A DNA stretch of 38,806 nucleotides from Deltaproteobacteria bacterium (GCA_023248955.1 JAHFDP010000041.1:1-38806), one strand, 5' to 3'. Positions 24,836 through 33,324 are shown, counted from the stretch's first letter. A program made the numbers and translations. Notes: generated from the sequence alone by a model not told the origin.

Positions 24836-25992
24836 AGGCGCTGCGTTTGACCGTCGTCGAGAACAGCTCCGCGCTCACGAAAGCAACGCCCGCGTGGGAG
24901 TCGCTGTGGGAGGAGAGCGCGGCGCTGAATTTTTTTCTGTCACCGACCTGGTGCCTCGCCTGGTGGCGCCACTTTGGTTCCGGTCGGCAGCTGCGCGTGG
25001 TGTGCGCCTACGAAGACGAGAAAATGGTTGGACTGTGGCCGCTCTTCGAGGAGCGCGTGTGGCGATCGGGTCTCTTGCTCAACCGGTGGGCGTTCCTCGG
25101 CGATGGTCCATCTGGTGCGGACTATCTCGACGCCCTAGCACCGACGGGAAAAGAGGCGGTCGTGGTCCGAGCGCTTGCCATGCATGTGCATGCAGGTAGC
25201 TGGGATCTTCTTGAGCTCGACGGAATCGACGGTGCCAGCCCGGCGCTCTCGACGTTGGCGGATCTCTTTCCCGCGGGTCCTTCGGCGGAGCGACAGCGCG
25301 TGTGCGAGCCACGGTTCGTCTGTCCGCACGTTCGTTGCGTTGGAACGTTCGATTCGTTTTTGGCAGCGTCGGGACGTGCGGAAAATTTGCGCCGCCGTGA
25401 GCGGTGGTTCGCGCCGCTGCCGGGCTTCCGTATCGAGGTGACCCAAGATCCGGCGGCGGTTCCTGTCGCGCTGGAGCACTTCTTCACGCTGCACGCAGCG
25501 CGCTGGTCCGCGGACGGCGGCTCCGACGGCATTCGTGGCGACGCGCTCCTTCGTTTTCATCGCGAAGTCGCCGACCGTCTCGCCGCGCGAGGCGAACTGC
25601 GGCTCTACACCCTCTTCTGCGCGGACCGCGCGTTGGCCAGCGTCTACGCCATCCACGCCGGCCGCAAACTTCTCTACTACCAGTCGGGGTACGATCCAGT
25701 TTGGCGCAACAAAAGCCCGGGACTGGTGCTGCTCGGCCGCGTGATGCGCGATGCCTTCGAATGGGGATGCACCGAGCTGGATTTTCTGCGCGGTTCGGAG
25801 CCCTACAAATTCGAGTGGGCGCAAGCGAGCCGACAGACCGTATGTTTCACCGTCCGGGCTTCGGCGCGTGCGCGATTGGCGGCACAGGGCGCGAGCGTGG
25901 GGCGTCTCCTCAGACGATCCACGCAACGTGTGTTGGGTGAACGCGCCGTTCACGCGGTGCGGACGTGGCGCCGCGCGGGAGAATCCTTGTGA
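24832..25992 (+). CDS. FemAB/CelD-like (Acetyltransf_6) acyltransferase, second copy
   Basis: This 386-aa protein belongs to the same Acetyltransf_6 group as 22414-23643 and carries the more canonical signature: KLLYYQSGYDPVWRNKSPG near residue 280, then VLLGRVMRDAFEWGCTELDF and LRGSEPYKFEWA. The N-terminal half has FFLSPTWCLAWWRHFG near residue 33, a conserved start of this family. It would acylate a sugar intermediate or a surface molecule in the cytoplasm. ATG 24832 overlaps the aminotransferase stop (ATGA), and the deacetylase gene starts at its own stop codon, so the three genes are tightly coupled. Confidence 0.82.
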   Translation: MKALRLTVVENSSALTKATPAWESLWEESAALNFFLSPTWCLAWWRHFGSGRQLRVVCAYEDEKMVGLWPLFEERVWRSGLLLNRWAFLGDGPSGADYLDALAPTGKEAVVVRALAMHVHAGSWDLLELDGIDGASPALSTLADLFPAGPSAERQRVCEPRFVCPHVRCVGTFDSFLAASGRAENLRRRERWFAPLPGFRIEVTQDPAAVPVALEHFFTLHAARWSADGGSDGIRGDALLRFHREVADRLAARGELRLYTLFCADRALASVYAIHAGRKLLYYQSGYDPVWRNKSPGLVLLGRVMRDAFEWGCTELDFLRGSEPYKFEWAQASRQTVCFTVRASARARLAAQGASVGRLLRRSTQRVLGERAVHAVRTWRRAGESL

Positions 25993-27110
25993 TCACACTG
26001 TCCACATCGTTGCGTCGCGCGGCGAAAGCGACGTTCGCCAAAATTCTAGAGCACACCGGCGCGCGGCCGCGACTGTCCCAATGGAGCCACGTTTCGGAGG
26101 ATGGCGTGCGTGTCCTAATCGTCAGCTACCACCGCATTGTTGCCGACTTTGCCACCGATGCGCCGACGGGCTTGTCCACCTTGATGACCAGCCGTGACAC
26201 GTTTCGGCGTCAGGTGCGTCAACTTTGCAACGCGTTCGAAGTTGTGTCGCTCGACACCGCGCTCGAGGTCCTCGCTGGCCGCCGCCGCGCCGCGCGCGAT
26301 CTCGCGGTCATCACGTTCGACGACGGCTACCGCGACAATTTCCAGCACGCCTATCCGGTGCTGCGTGAGGCAGCCGTTCCCGCGCATGTCTTTTTGCCGA
26401 CCGACTACATCGGCACGGAGCGCGCGCTGCCGCACGATCGCTTGTACCGCGCGTTGCAAATCTTGAATCGAGATCGCGGAGATTGGCGCGACCTTGGACT
26501 GGACGCGTCCGCGGTGACCGCGCTGGCCGAGGTGCAGGGCTTGAACGCGAACCGGCAGATCGATCGCTTGCTCGCCAAGCACCCGACGCCAAGGGTGGTG
26601 CGGATCACCGAACAGCTCGAGCGCCGCTTCGGACTGCTGCCGATCGAAGGAGTGCCGGACGGCGCGCGGCCGCTCTCGTGGGATCAGTGCCGGGAGATGC
26701 AAGCCCACGGCGTGGACTTCGGTGGTCATACCGCTGGTCATACCGTGCTCGTTCATGAATCGCCGGACGCGGTGGTGCGGGAGATCGGGCGCTGCAGCGA
26801 CGCGATCGCCGAGCATCTCGGCAGCGCGCCGCGCCACTTCGCCTATCCAAATGGGTACCACCATCCCGCCATCGTGAAGGCGCTTCGCGCGGCGCATTTT
26901 ATCTCGGCGGTCACCACGGAAGATCGTCCCAACCGGCCGGGCGCGGGCTCGTTTCGGTTGGGACGAAAAGTGTTGTGGGAGGATTTTTCACTCGGTGCGG
27001 GCGGCCGCTATTCCGACGCGTTGACCGCCTGTCACTTCGACGACGTCTTCGGAACGCTCGCGCTCAATCGCCCGGTGAGTGGGCTCGGCGGAATGAGCCC
27101 GAGCGACTAA
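25989..27110 (+). CDS. Polysaccharide deacetylase (NodB-homology, CE4)
   Basis: This 373-aa protein has the CE4 NodB motifs. Motif 1 is TFDDGYRDNF near residue 107, holding the catalytic base Asp and metal Asp. Motif 2 is HTAGH near residue 245, holding the metal histidines. Motif 3 is FAYPNGYH near 286. It probably removes N-acetyl groups from hexosamines in the polymer or an intermediate. The N-terminus is basic and has no clear signal peptide, so it may act in the cytoplasm or be poorly predicted. GTG 25989 is chosen: it overlaps the upstream stop (GTGA) and has GGGAG about 7 nt ahead. In-frame codons upstream to 25965 are less likely. The stop overlaps the flippase ATG. Confidence 0.88.
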   Translation: MITLSTSLRRAAKATFAKILEHTGARPRLSQWSHVSEDGVRVLIVSYHRIVADFATDAPTGLSTLMTSRDTFRRQVRQLCNAFEVVSLDTALEVLAGRRRAARDLAVITFDDGYRDNFQHAYPVLREAAVPAHVFLPTDYIGTERALPHDRLYRALQILNRDRGDWRDLGLDASAVTALAEVQGLNANRQIDRLLAKHPTPRVVRITEQLERRFGLLPIEGVPDGARPLSWDQCREMQAHGVDFGGHTAGHTVLVHESPDAVVREIGRCSDAIAEHLGSAPRHFAYPNGYHHPAIVKALRAAHFISAVTTEDRPNRPGAGSFRLGRKVLWEDFSLGAGGRYSDALTACHFDDVFGTLALNRPVSGLGGMSPSD

Positions 27111-28555
27111 TGCGCCCGCGTTCGCTCCTCTCGCAGGCCACGCCGCTCCTCGTCGGGCGAGGCTTCTCGGCGGCGTTGTCCTTCGCGCTTCCGCTGGTGC
27201 TTGCGCGACGCCTCGATGCCACGGGCTACGGCACGTACAAGCAGATTTTCTTGATCAGCAACACGGCCTTTTACCTCTTGCAATTAGGGATGGCGCAGTC
27301 GCTGTATTACTTTGTACCACGATCCGAAGACACCGAAACGCGCCGCACTTTTGTAGCGCAAACGTATCTTTTTCTGGCCGTGGCAGGCGCAGTGGCCGCG
27401 GTCGCCATGGTTTTTCTGGCCGGGCCTTTTGCCCGCGCCATGTCCAATCCCGAGCTCGTGCCGCTGGCGCCGCTGACAGCGCTCATGACCTGGCTCCTCA
27501 TCGCCACCGCGGCGCTCGAAATTCAGCTCACCGCCGAAGGACGTTTGGTCGCAGCGGGGCTCGCCTACGGCGTTCTCGATGCGGTGCGCGTGAGCTTCGC
27601 GCTGGTTCCGATTCTTTTCGGCGCGGGACTCTCCGGATTTCTGTGGGGCAGCATCGCGGCGTTGGCGATTCGCGCGGCGATCGGTGTCGGACTCGTGTGG
27701 CGCGGATCGTGGCCACAACTTTCGTGGCAACGTTTTCGCGATCAACTCGGCTACGCGCTTCCCTTCGGTGCAGCGATGTTGCTCTCCATTCCGCAACAGC
27801 AGTTCCACCAATACGCCGTGGGCTGGTCCGTCGATCCCGCCACGTTCGCGCTCTACACCGTCGGCTGCTTCCAAATCCCAATCGTCAACTTGCTTTACTC
27901 GCCGGTCTCCGATGTCTTGCAAGTGCGCTTGGCCAAGCTTGCGATCAGCGACAGTCGCGGAGCGTTGGCGTTGCTTCACGAAGCCGTCGATTGGCTCGCG
28001 TTCTTTTTCTTGCCCTTGAGCATCGGTCTCGTCGCGTCGGCGCCAGAACTGATTCCGGCGCTTTTCACCGATCGCTACGCCGCGGCGGTTCCGCTTTTTC
28101 GATTGGCTGTGTTGGCGGTTCCGCTAGCCGCGTTGCCGCTGGACGGCGTCCTCCGCGCACGCGGAAACACGCGCTACCTGTTCAGATTTTATTTCGCCAA
28201 GTTGGCGATCACTGTTCCGGCGGTGCTGCTTGGAATCCGCGTGGGTCTCCTCGGTGCGATCGCCGCAACGACTACCGTCGAAGTGTTCACGCGCATCATG
28301 ATGCTCGCACGCGTGCGGCATGATCTGAATTTGACCTGGCGCGAACTTCTTCCGTGGCGCAAGCTCACGACGCTTACTGGCTGGAGTGCGCTCTGTATTG
28401 GCGCCGTGTGGAGCGTGCGTATGCTGCCATCGATGTCCGCCATGCGAAGCGCGCTGCTCGAGTGTGGCGCGTACGGCGCGCTGTATCTCGGAGGATACGG
28501 TGCCTTCGGCCTGCTTCGCCGCCGCGAAATTTTCCGGCCCGCTACGGCTTCATGA
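27110..28555 (+). CDS. Wzx-like polysaccharide flippase (PST/MOP superfamily)
   Basis: This 481-aa integral membrane protein has about 12-14 hydrophobic segments, no large soluble domain, and a basic-rich C-terminus. The beginning (LLVGRGFSAALSFALPLVLARRLDATGYGTYKQIF) is the standard opening of PST/oligosaccharide flippases, with the conserved GYGTYK. It would move the lipid-linked repeat unit across the inner membrane. ATG 27110 overlaps the deacetylase stop (TAATG). It ends the tightly coupled gene block that begins at the initiating transferase. The matching Wzy polymerase is not present in the window. Confidence 0.9.
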   Translation: MRPRSLLSQATPLLVGRGFSAALSFALPLVLARRLDATGYGTYKQIFLISNTAFYLLQLGMAQSLYYFVPRSEDTETRRTFVAQTYLFLAVAGAVAAVAMVFLAGPFARAMSNPELVPLAPLTALMTWLLIATAALEIQLTAEGRLVAAGLAYGVLDAVRVSFALVPILFGAGLSGFLWGSIAALAIRAAIGVGLVWRGSWPQLSWQRFRDQLGYALPFGAAMLLSIPQQQFHQYAVGWSVDPATFALYTVGCFQIPIVNLLYSPVSDVLQVRLAKLAISDSRGALALLHEAVDWLAFFFLPLSIGLVASAPELIPALFTDRYAAAVPLFRLAVLAVPLAALPLDGVLRARGNTRYLFRFYFAKLAITVPAVLLGIRVGLLGAIAATTTVEVFTRIMMLARVRHDLNLTWRELLPWRKLTTLTGWSALCIGAVWSVRMLPSMSAMRSALLECGAYGALYLGGYGAFGLLRRREIFRPATAS

Positions 28556-28724
28556 TCCCGGCCAACTTCGCAGACATCCTTCTCCTACCGATTCGGATTG
28601 CGGCTCGCGGTGAACACCACGCTTGTTCGAGTCGTTTTCATTGGCTCTCCGAAAACCGCATGAAAAGGGCGAACCGTGACGCGAGGAAATTTTCTCGGCT
28701 GCCGTCGTGATGTAAAATGAAAAA
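28556..28724 (+). promoter_or_regulatory. Intergenic region with a candidate -10 element for the 64-aa gene
   Basis: This 169-bp gap after the flippase is more AT-rich than its neighbours. TAAAAT at 28713-28718 matches the TATAAT box at five of six positions and lies seven bases before ATG 28725, so a transcript would be nearly leaderless. A -35 box at the right spacing is poor (TTTTCT at 28690). No terminator hairpin with a T-run is present, so EPS transcription could read through. Confidence 0.35.
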
Positions 28725-28919
28725 ATGGATTCTGGGCCACATCGCGGCAGCGACGTTTTTGACCTCTACGACATCGGCGCGAAAATCATGCGCCAGAATC
28801 TTCGCCGCCGTTTTCTTTCCGAGACAGAGGAGCAGATCGAGAAGCGCCTGCACGCGTGGCTGCTCGAGCGACCGAGCGACGGTAACGGACCCGGTAAGAC
28901 GGTGACGTGGCCGCGGTAA
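28725..28919 (+). CDS. Small conserved-looking protein, 64 aa, possibly antitoxin-like
   Basis: The product is acidic at its start and then strongly amphipathic: DVFDLYDIGAKIMRQNLRRR, then ETEEQIEKRLHAWLLERP. The MRQNLRRR followed by a Glu-rich helix and a W-L-x-x-RP ending resembles, from memory, small proteins found beside nucleotidyltransferase-type (AbiEii-like) toxins in high-GC bacteria; I cannot verify this. No such partner is adjacent: the next gene is a lipoprotein and the previous one a flippase. An alternative frame from ATG 28717 (62 aa, beginning MKKWILGHIAAATFLTSTTSA) looks like a signal peptide but continues as Arg/Ser-rich sequence, so the 28725 frame is preferred. The call is tentative. 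Confidence 0.5.
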   Translation: MDSGPHRGSDVFDLYDIGAKIMRQNLRRRFLSETEEQIEKRLHAWLLERPSDGNGPGKTVTWPR

Positions 28920-28961
28920 ATCCAGTCGAGGAAACGCTTCGTCGCGCCCTGAGAGGAATGA

Positions 28962-30260
28962 ATGCCGCACGCTGAAGTTAGGGCTTCGCGACCATCTATT
29001 CTCGTTCTGATGCTTGCAGTTGCGGGCTGCTCGCGCGGGCAGCCTGGTGGGTCGGTCAATGGATTCGACGGTGGCCCGGATGCTGGACCCTCAGATGGCG
29101 GCAGGCCAAGCACGCCCCCACGGCTTTGCAAAGAGCCCGTCCTTCAACGGATGCCTGTGCCGGTCGAGTACGTCCATTTCATGGGGCAACTCGGAAGTCT
29201 GGTGCCACCCGATCACACTTTTCCAACGCCACACTTTTATTTTTATACTAAAAATCCCTTCGACGCGACGGACATCGAAGCGCCCGTTTTCGCGCCGGCG
29301 GACCTGGTGTTGGAGTACCTGGGCCTGCGCCACTACGCTCGGCTTCGAGGCGGAACCGCCGACTACACCGACTATTATTTGACGGCCCGCGTTTGCGACG
29401 ACGTCGACCTCTATTTCATTCACCTTCGTTCCATCACGGAACCATCCCTTGCCGCGCTCATCGACGCCCAACGTGCGCGGTGCGCCTGGCTCGCGGACGC
29501 AGGAAGCAATACGGGTGGCGGTACGGAGGAGCAGACCTGCGACGTCACGCTCCCCGGTGATCCCGTCCTGGTCCGCGCTGGTGAGCCCATCGGCACGGCG
29601 GGCGACATCCGTGGGGTCGGAGGGCTCGACATGGGGCTCCACGACATGCGCGATAGAGATGGTCGCGATTTCGCGAAACCAGATCACATGTGCCCGACTG
29701 GATACGGAGCGCCCATTCATCCGCAGTGCTACGCAGAATGTCCCCTCGACTATGTGGATGAAATGTTGGCCGCTCCGTATCGCGCTCTGTTTGGCTACGG
29801 ACCCGATCAGCCTGCCCAAGTCGAGCCGCTTTGCGGAAAAGTGCATTGGGATATCGCCGGCACCGCGCAGGGTTATTGGTTTACGGCGACGCCCACCTTG
29901 GCCGGGGAAAGCGAACAGGACAAATTGTTCATGGCGCGCAGTCCGCTCACGGACGCGGTCTACGTGTTTTCAATGGACAACGCATTGGCTGGAGTTGCGG
30001 GCGGTCTGTACGGATTTGCGCCGCGCAACGGAGGGCAGGTGAATCGGAGGTTTGGGGAAATATCCGATCAGTCGGTCTATTGCTTCGAAGGTCCAGGCCA
30101 CGGAGAGGGCGCCGTGCTGCGTGGCTGGCAACCGTGGCCATTCGTGCTCGTTCTCGGATTTACGCCCGACGGAGTTCTCCAAATCCAAAAACAGGATCGT
30201 GAAGACTGTGGCAACGGTCCGTATGCGTTCTTGGAGAACCCAGCGAGGTTTACGCGCTGA
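28962..30260 (+). CDS. Secreted lipoprotein of unknown function
   Basis: This 432-aa protein has a lipoprotein signal with lipobox LAVAGC at about residue 22. A low-complexity linker (GGSVNGFDGGPDAGPSDGG) follows, typical of surface lipoproteins in Myxococcota. The mature part has an early VHFMGQLGSLVPPDHTFPTPHFYFY segment, several Cys residues that could form disulfides, and a late CGKVHWDIAGTAQGYWF segment. The Gly-x-Leu, Pro-x-x-H and GTAQG-x-WF features recall uncharacterised extracytoplasmic proteins with an M23-like beta fold, but the metal-binding pattern is not clear and no enzymatic activity is claimed. ATG 28962 has GAGAGGA about 4 nt upstream. It sits inside the EPS locus between the flippase and a glycosyltransferase, with its own gaps either side. 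Confidence 0.7.
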   Translation: MPHAEVRASRPSILVLMLAVAGCSRGQPGGSVNGFDGGPDAGPSDGGRPSTPPRLCKEPVLQRMPVPVEYVHFMGQLGSLVPPDHTFPTPHFYFYTKNPFDATDIEAPVFAPADLVLEYLGLRHYARLRGGTADYTDYYLTARVCDDVDLYFIHLRSITEPSLAALIDAQRARCAWLADAGSNTGGGTEEQTCDVTLPGDPVLVRAGEPIGTAGDIRGVGGLDMGLHDMRDRDGRDFAKPDHMCPTGYGAPIHPQCYAECPLDYVDEMLAAPYRALFGYGPDQPAQVEPLCGKVHWDIAGTAQGYWFTATPTLAGESEQDKLFMARSPLTDAVYVFSMDNALAGVAGGLYGFAPRNGGQVNRRFGEISDQSVYCFEGPGHGEGAVLRGWQPWPFVLVLGFTPDGVLQIQKQDREDCGNGPYAFLENPARFTR

Positions 30261-30321
30261 GTCTTCTTAATGCACTGGCAGCCAAGCAGTTCGGTGCCTA
30301 GTTTTCGCCACGGAGGATTCG

Positions 30322-31404
30322 ATGGCGGATGAAAGCGATTATCCACGGCTCCGCGCCTTCGCGCTCCGCCCGTCGCCAGCGAAGCTGCCTCCTTCGCGAA
30401 TCCTTCTCATTGCCGATTATCCGCCGCCCGCGGGTGGCGTCGCGGTTCACGCCGCCGGCTTGGCGCAAGCGATTCGCGAAGCGGGCGGAACGGTCGTGGT
30501 GCTCGACATTGGCAAAGGTCAGCTGCCGGCGGCCGACGTTTTGCCAGCGGGTGGGTACGCCCAATTTGGCGCAACCGTGGCGCGCCATGTACGTGCTGGC
30601 TTTCGTCTGCACCTGCACACCAGCGGTGCGAATTGGAAAAGTTGGGCGCTCGCCGAATTCGTCGCAGCGGCGCCGCACGGCCCCGCGCCGGTGGTGACGC
30701 TGCACTCTGGACTCTTACCGGCGTGGCTAACGGGACGCGTGCGCCGCTCGATCGCGCGACTCGCGTGTTCTGGCTTCGGTGCCGTGCTTTGCGTGAGCGA
30801 GCAGCTCGCCTCCGCGATCGTGCGGTGTGGCGTGGAGCCGAGATCGGTTCATGTGGTCACGCCGTTTGTCGGGTTTGTCGGCGCACCTGGCGCCGTTCCT
30901 CCTGCAGTCGCTCCGTTCGTCGCGAATCATGCGCTCGTGATCACCGCAGCGTTGGGACCTGGCGCGGAATACGCCGCGCCGCTCCTCGTGGAAGCGGTGC
31001 GCAAGCTGCGCGCGGAGGGTGTCGATGCGGCGCTCGTTGCCTACGGATCGGGCAGCCATTCACGTGCAATACAAAGTATTGCATTGTCGATCGGTAACGC
31101 CGCACTGCTTTTGGGTGCGGTCGATCGTCCCACCGCCATCGCGGTGATGAAGTCGGCGCAAATCTTTGTTCGGCCGACACTGGCGGATGGTGACGCGCTC
31201 AGCGTGCGCGAGGCTTTGTCGCTAGGTCGGACGGTAGTGGCGAGCGATGCCGTGTCGCGACCACCGGGCGTGATCTTGTTCAAGAGCGGCGATGCCACCG
31301 CGTTGGCGAGTGCGCTTCTCGTCGCGCATGTCACACCAGTCGTTGCGCAAATGCAGCCGGACGGCGCGGCCGAGGTGCTGCAGATCTACCGGGAGTGCGC
31401 TTAG
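30322..31404 (+). CDS. Glycosyltransferase, GT4/GT-B type, with repeat-derived N-terminus
   Basis: This 360-aa protein has a GT-B fold. The N-terminal Rossmann start is ILLIADYPPPAGGVAVHAAGLAQAI at about residue 26-50. The C-terminal donor-binding part has LLLGAVDRPTAIAVMKSAQIFVRPTLADGDALSVREALSLGRTVVASD (about 268-315), which contains the Glu-x7-Glu-like GT4 region although the first position is Asp. It would transfer a sugar in assembling the EPS repeat. ATG 30322 has GGAGG at 30312-30316, so residues 1-25 are made; residues about 8-24 (PRLRAFALRPSPAKLPP) come from an inverted copy of the dispersed element at 30343-30392. The previous gene ends 61 bp upstream and asparagine synthase starts directly after. 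Confidence 0.82.
   Translation: MADESDYPRLRAFALRPSPAKLPPSRILLIADYPPPAGGVAVHAAGLAQAIREAGGTVVVLDIGKGQLPAADVLPAGGYAQFGATVARHVRAGFRLHLHTSGANWKSWALAEFVAAAPHGPAPVVTLHSGLLPAWLTGRVRRSIARLACSGFGAVLCVSEQLASAIVRCGVEPRSVHVVTPFVGFVGAPGAVPPAVAPFVANHALVITAALGPGAEYAAPLLVEAVRKLRAEGVDAALVAYGSGSHSRAIQSIALSIGNAALLLGAVDRPTAIAVMKSAQIFVRPTLADGDALSVREALSLGRTVVASDAVSRPPGVILFKSGDATALASALLVAHVTPVVAQMQPDGAAEVLQIYRECA
30343..30392 (-). repeat. Inverted copy of the dispersed coding repeat at a glycosyltransferase N-terminus
   Basis: Read on the minus strand, these 50 bases align with unit B (18662-18714) at 46 positions, with one 3-bp gap (GCC missing) that preserves frame. The GGAG foot is present, the first hairpin is shortened to CAGC-TTC-GCTG, and the 26 bases of the 3' GGAG/CGCG portion are identical to unit B. 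The plus-strand gene reads through it, encoding a peptide different from that in the other copies. Confidence 0.85.
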
Positions 31405-31406
31405 CC

Positions 31407-33305
31407 ATGTGCGCAATCGCGGGGCGCGTGGAAGGTGACGGTCGCAACGCTGATCGAGCGCTGGTCGAGCACATGACAAAAACGCAAGTCCATCGCGGGC
31501 CCGACGCGGGCGGCTTTTACGCGGACGGTCCCTGCGCGCTCGGCCATCGCCGCCTGTCGATCATCGATCTCGCCGCCGGTGCGCAGCCGATGGGCAACGA
31601 AGATGGCAGTGTGCAGGTGGTCTTCAACGGAGAGATTTACAACCACGCCGATTTGCGCGCAGAGCTCGTGGCTGCGGGGCACACCTTCGCCACACGCGCC
31701 GACACCGAAGTGCTCGTGCACGGTTACGAAGCGTGGGGTGAGCAGCTCCCCGAGCGGCTCTGCGGCATGTTTGCGTTGGCGATCTGGGACACGCGGAAGC
31801 GGCGGCTTTTTCTCGCGCGCGATCGCGTGGGCATCAAACCGCTTTACTTCGCCCAATTCGATCGCGGTCTCTCCTTCGCGTCCGAGCCGAAAGCGCTCCT
31901 CTGCGATTCACGCCTCGAGGTGGCCGTCGACGAAGCTGCGATCGATCTCTATCTCTCGTTGCGCTACGTCCCCGGTCCACGCACGGCGTTCGCAGCGATC
32001 AACAAACTGTTGCCTGGACATCTCGCTGTCTACGAACGCGGCAAACTCTCGATGCGGCGTTACTGGGAAGTCCACCAGGCGCCGCTCACCGAAGGCGATG
32101 GCCGCGCGGACGAATCGCTCGACGAATCGCTGGCCCAAGTGCTTCACCAGCGTGCGCGCGCTTGCGTGACGTCGCACCTGATGTCCGACGTTCCCGTCGG
32201 CGTTTTCCTCTCCGGTGGACTCGATTCCTCCTCGGTGGCGGCGATGATGGTCGACGCGGCGCGCGGTGGAAAGGTGACCAGCTTCGCGGTGGGCTATCCG
32301 GCGGCCGACGGCGCCTCGGAATTGGATGCCGCGCGAACCGTGGCGGAGGCGCTGGGTACACGGCACCGCGAAGTGACGGTGACCGCGGCGATGTTTGGCG
32401 CGGCCATTGGCGACGTGGCCTGGTACCTCGACGAACCGATCGCCGACGCGGCCTGTATTTCATTGTATTACCTCGCCAAACGCGCCCGCGAAGAGGTGAC
32501 GGTGGTGCTCTCAGGAGAGGGCGCCGACGAAATTCTCGGTGGCTATCCGATCTACCGGCGCATGCTAGCGCTCGAGCGCAGTCGCGAACTTTGCGGATCG
32601 GCCGTGGATCGCGCCGCGCCGCTGATTCGTTTTCTCGCGCATCCCAAGTTGGCCAAATACGCAACGTGGCTCTCGCAACCGCTGGCCGTACGTTACCGCG
32701 GTGTCTCCGTGGCCTTCAGCGATGCGGAGCGTGCGCGTTTCGGATTGGGCTCACCGCTGCGCGCCGTGGAGCTGGCCTCGGAAATTTTCAGCGAGACGGC
32801 GCAGCAGAGCGCGCTGGAGCGGATGCTCGAGTTCGATCGCCGCGTTTGGCTGCCCGACGATCTGCTCGTCAAAGCCGACAAGATGACCATGGCCGCTTCG
32901 CTCGAACTGCGCGTGCCGTTCCTCGATCACTGCCTGCTCGAGTGGTGCACGCAATTGCCCGGCAGCATGAAAATCCGCGGCGGCGTCGGTAAGTGGCTGC
33001 TTCGTCGCGCCATGCGGCACCGATTGGCGCCGGCGGTGATCAACGGATCGAAGAAGGGCTTTACGGTGCCACTCGCACATTGGCTTCGAACGTCCCTGCA
33101 CGATCGGCTGCGTGACGAATTGAGCGCGGCCGATGGTTACGTGCGTGAACGCTGCGGCCTGCGCACGGTGGTGACGCTGCTCGACGAACACCGCAAAGGC
33201 GCGGCCGATCGCACCGAAGAGCTGTGGGCGTTGTGGATGCTGCAAACATGGCACCGGCGTTTCATTGGCGCCGAGGGCCGCATGACATTTCGTCAAGTCG
33301 GATAA
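31407..33305 (+). CDS. Asparagine synthase (glutamine-hydrolysing)-type amidotransferase
   Basis: This 632-aa protein has an N-terminal class II glutamine amidotransferase domain (about 2-210) that begins with the catalytic Cys2 (MCAIAGRVEG). It continues with RGPDAGG, GHRRLSIIDL, FNGEIYNH and ARDRVGIKPLY. The C-terminal ATP-dependent synthase domain (about 235-600) has the PP-loop PVGVFLSGGLDSSSV and a LSGEGADEILGGYP motif. ATG 31407 is used instead of an upstream TTG (31395) because mature Cys must follow Met. Within EPS loci such enzymes probably amidate a uronic acid or other carboxyl group of the sugar, not free aspartate; that role is inferred from neighbours. Exosortase-type EPS clusters carry a comparable gene. 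Confidence 0.92.
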   Translation: MCAIAGRVEGDGRNADRALVEHMTKTQVHRGPDAGGFYADGPCALGHRRLSIIDLAAGAQPMGNEDGSVQVVFNGEIYNHADLRAELVAAGHTFATRADTEVLVHGYEAWGEQLPERLCGMFALAIWDTRKRRLFLARDRVGIKPLYFAQFDRGLSFASEPKALLCDSRLEVAVDEAAIDLYLSLRYVPGPRTAFAAINKLLPGHLAVYERGKLSMRRYWEVHQAPLTEGDGRADESLDESLAQVLHQRARACVTSHLMSDVPVGVFLSGGLDSSSVAAMMVDAARGGKVTSFAVGYPAADGASELDAARTVAEALGTRHREVTVTAAMFGAAIGDVAWYLDEPIADAACISLYYLAKRAREEVTVVLSGEGADEILGGYPIYRRMLALERSRELCGSAVDRAAPLIRFLAHPKLAKYATWLSQPLAVRYRGVSVAFSDAERARFGLGSPLRAVELASEIFSETAQQSALERMLEFDRRVWLPDDLLVKADKMTMAASLELRVPFLDHCLLEWCTQLPGSMKIRGGVGKWLLRRAMRHRLAPAVINGSKKGFTVPLAHWLRTSLHDRLRDELSAADGYVRERCGLRTVVTLLDEHRKGAADRTEELWALWMLQTWHRRFIGAEGRMTFRQVG

Positions 33306-33324
33306 TGACGCGAAAGGATCGCCC

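Noticed and set aside
28717-28905. A 62-codon frame beginning with a signal-peptide-like sequence
   Set aside because: After the start it becomes Arg/Ser/Cys-rich without structure; the overlapping frame at 28725 gives a more protein-like helical product.
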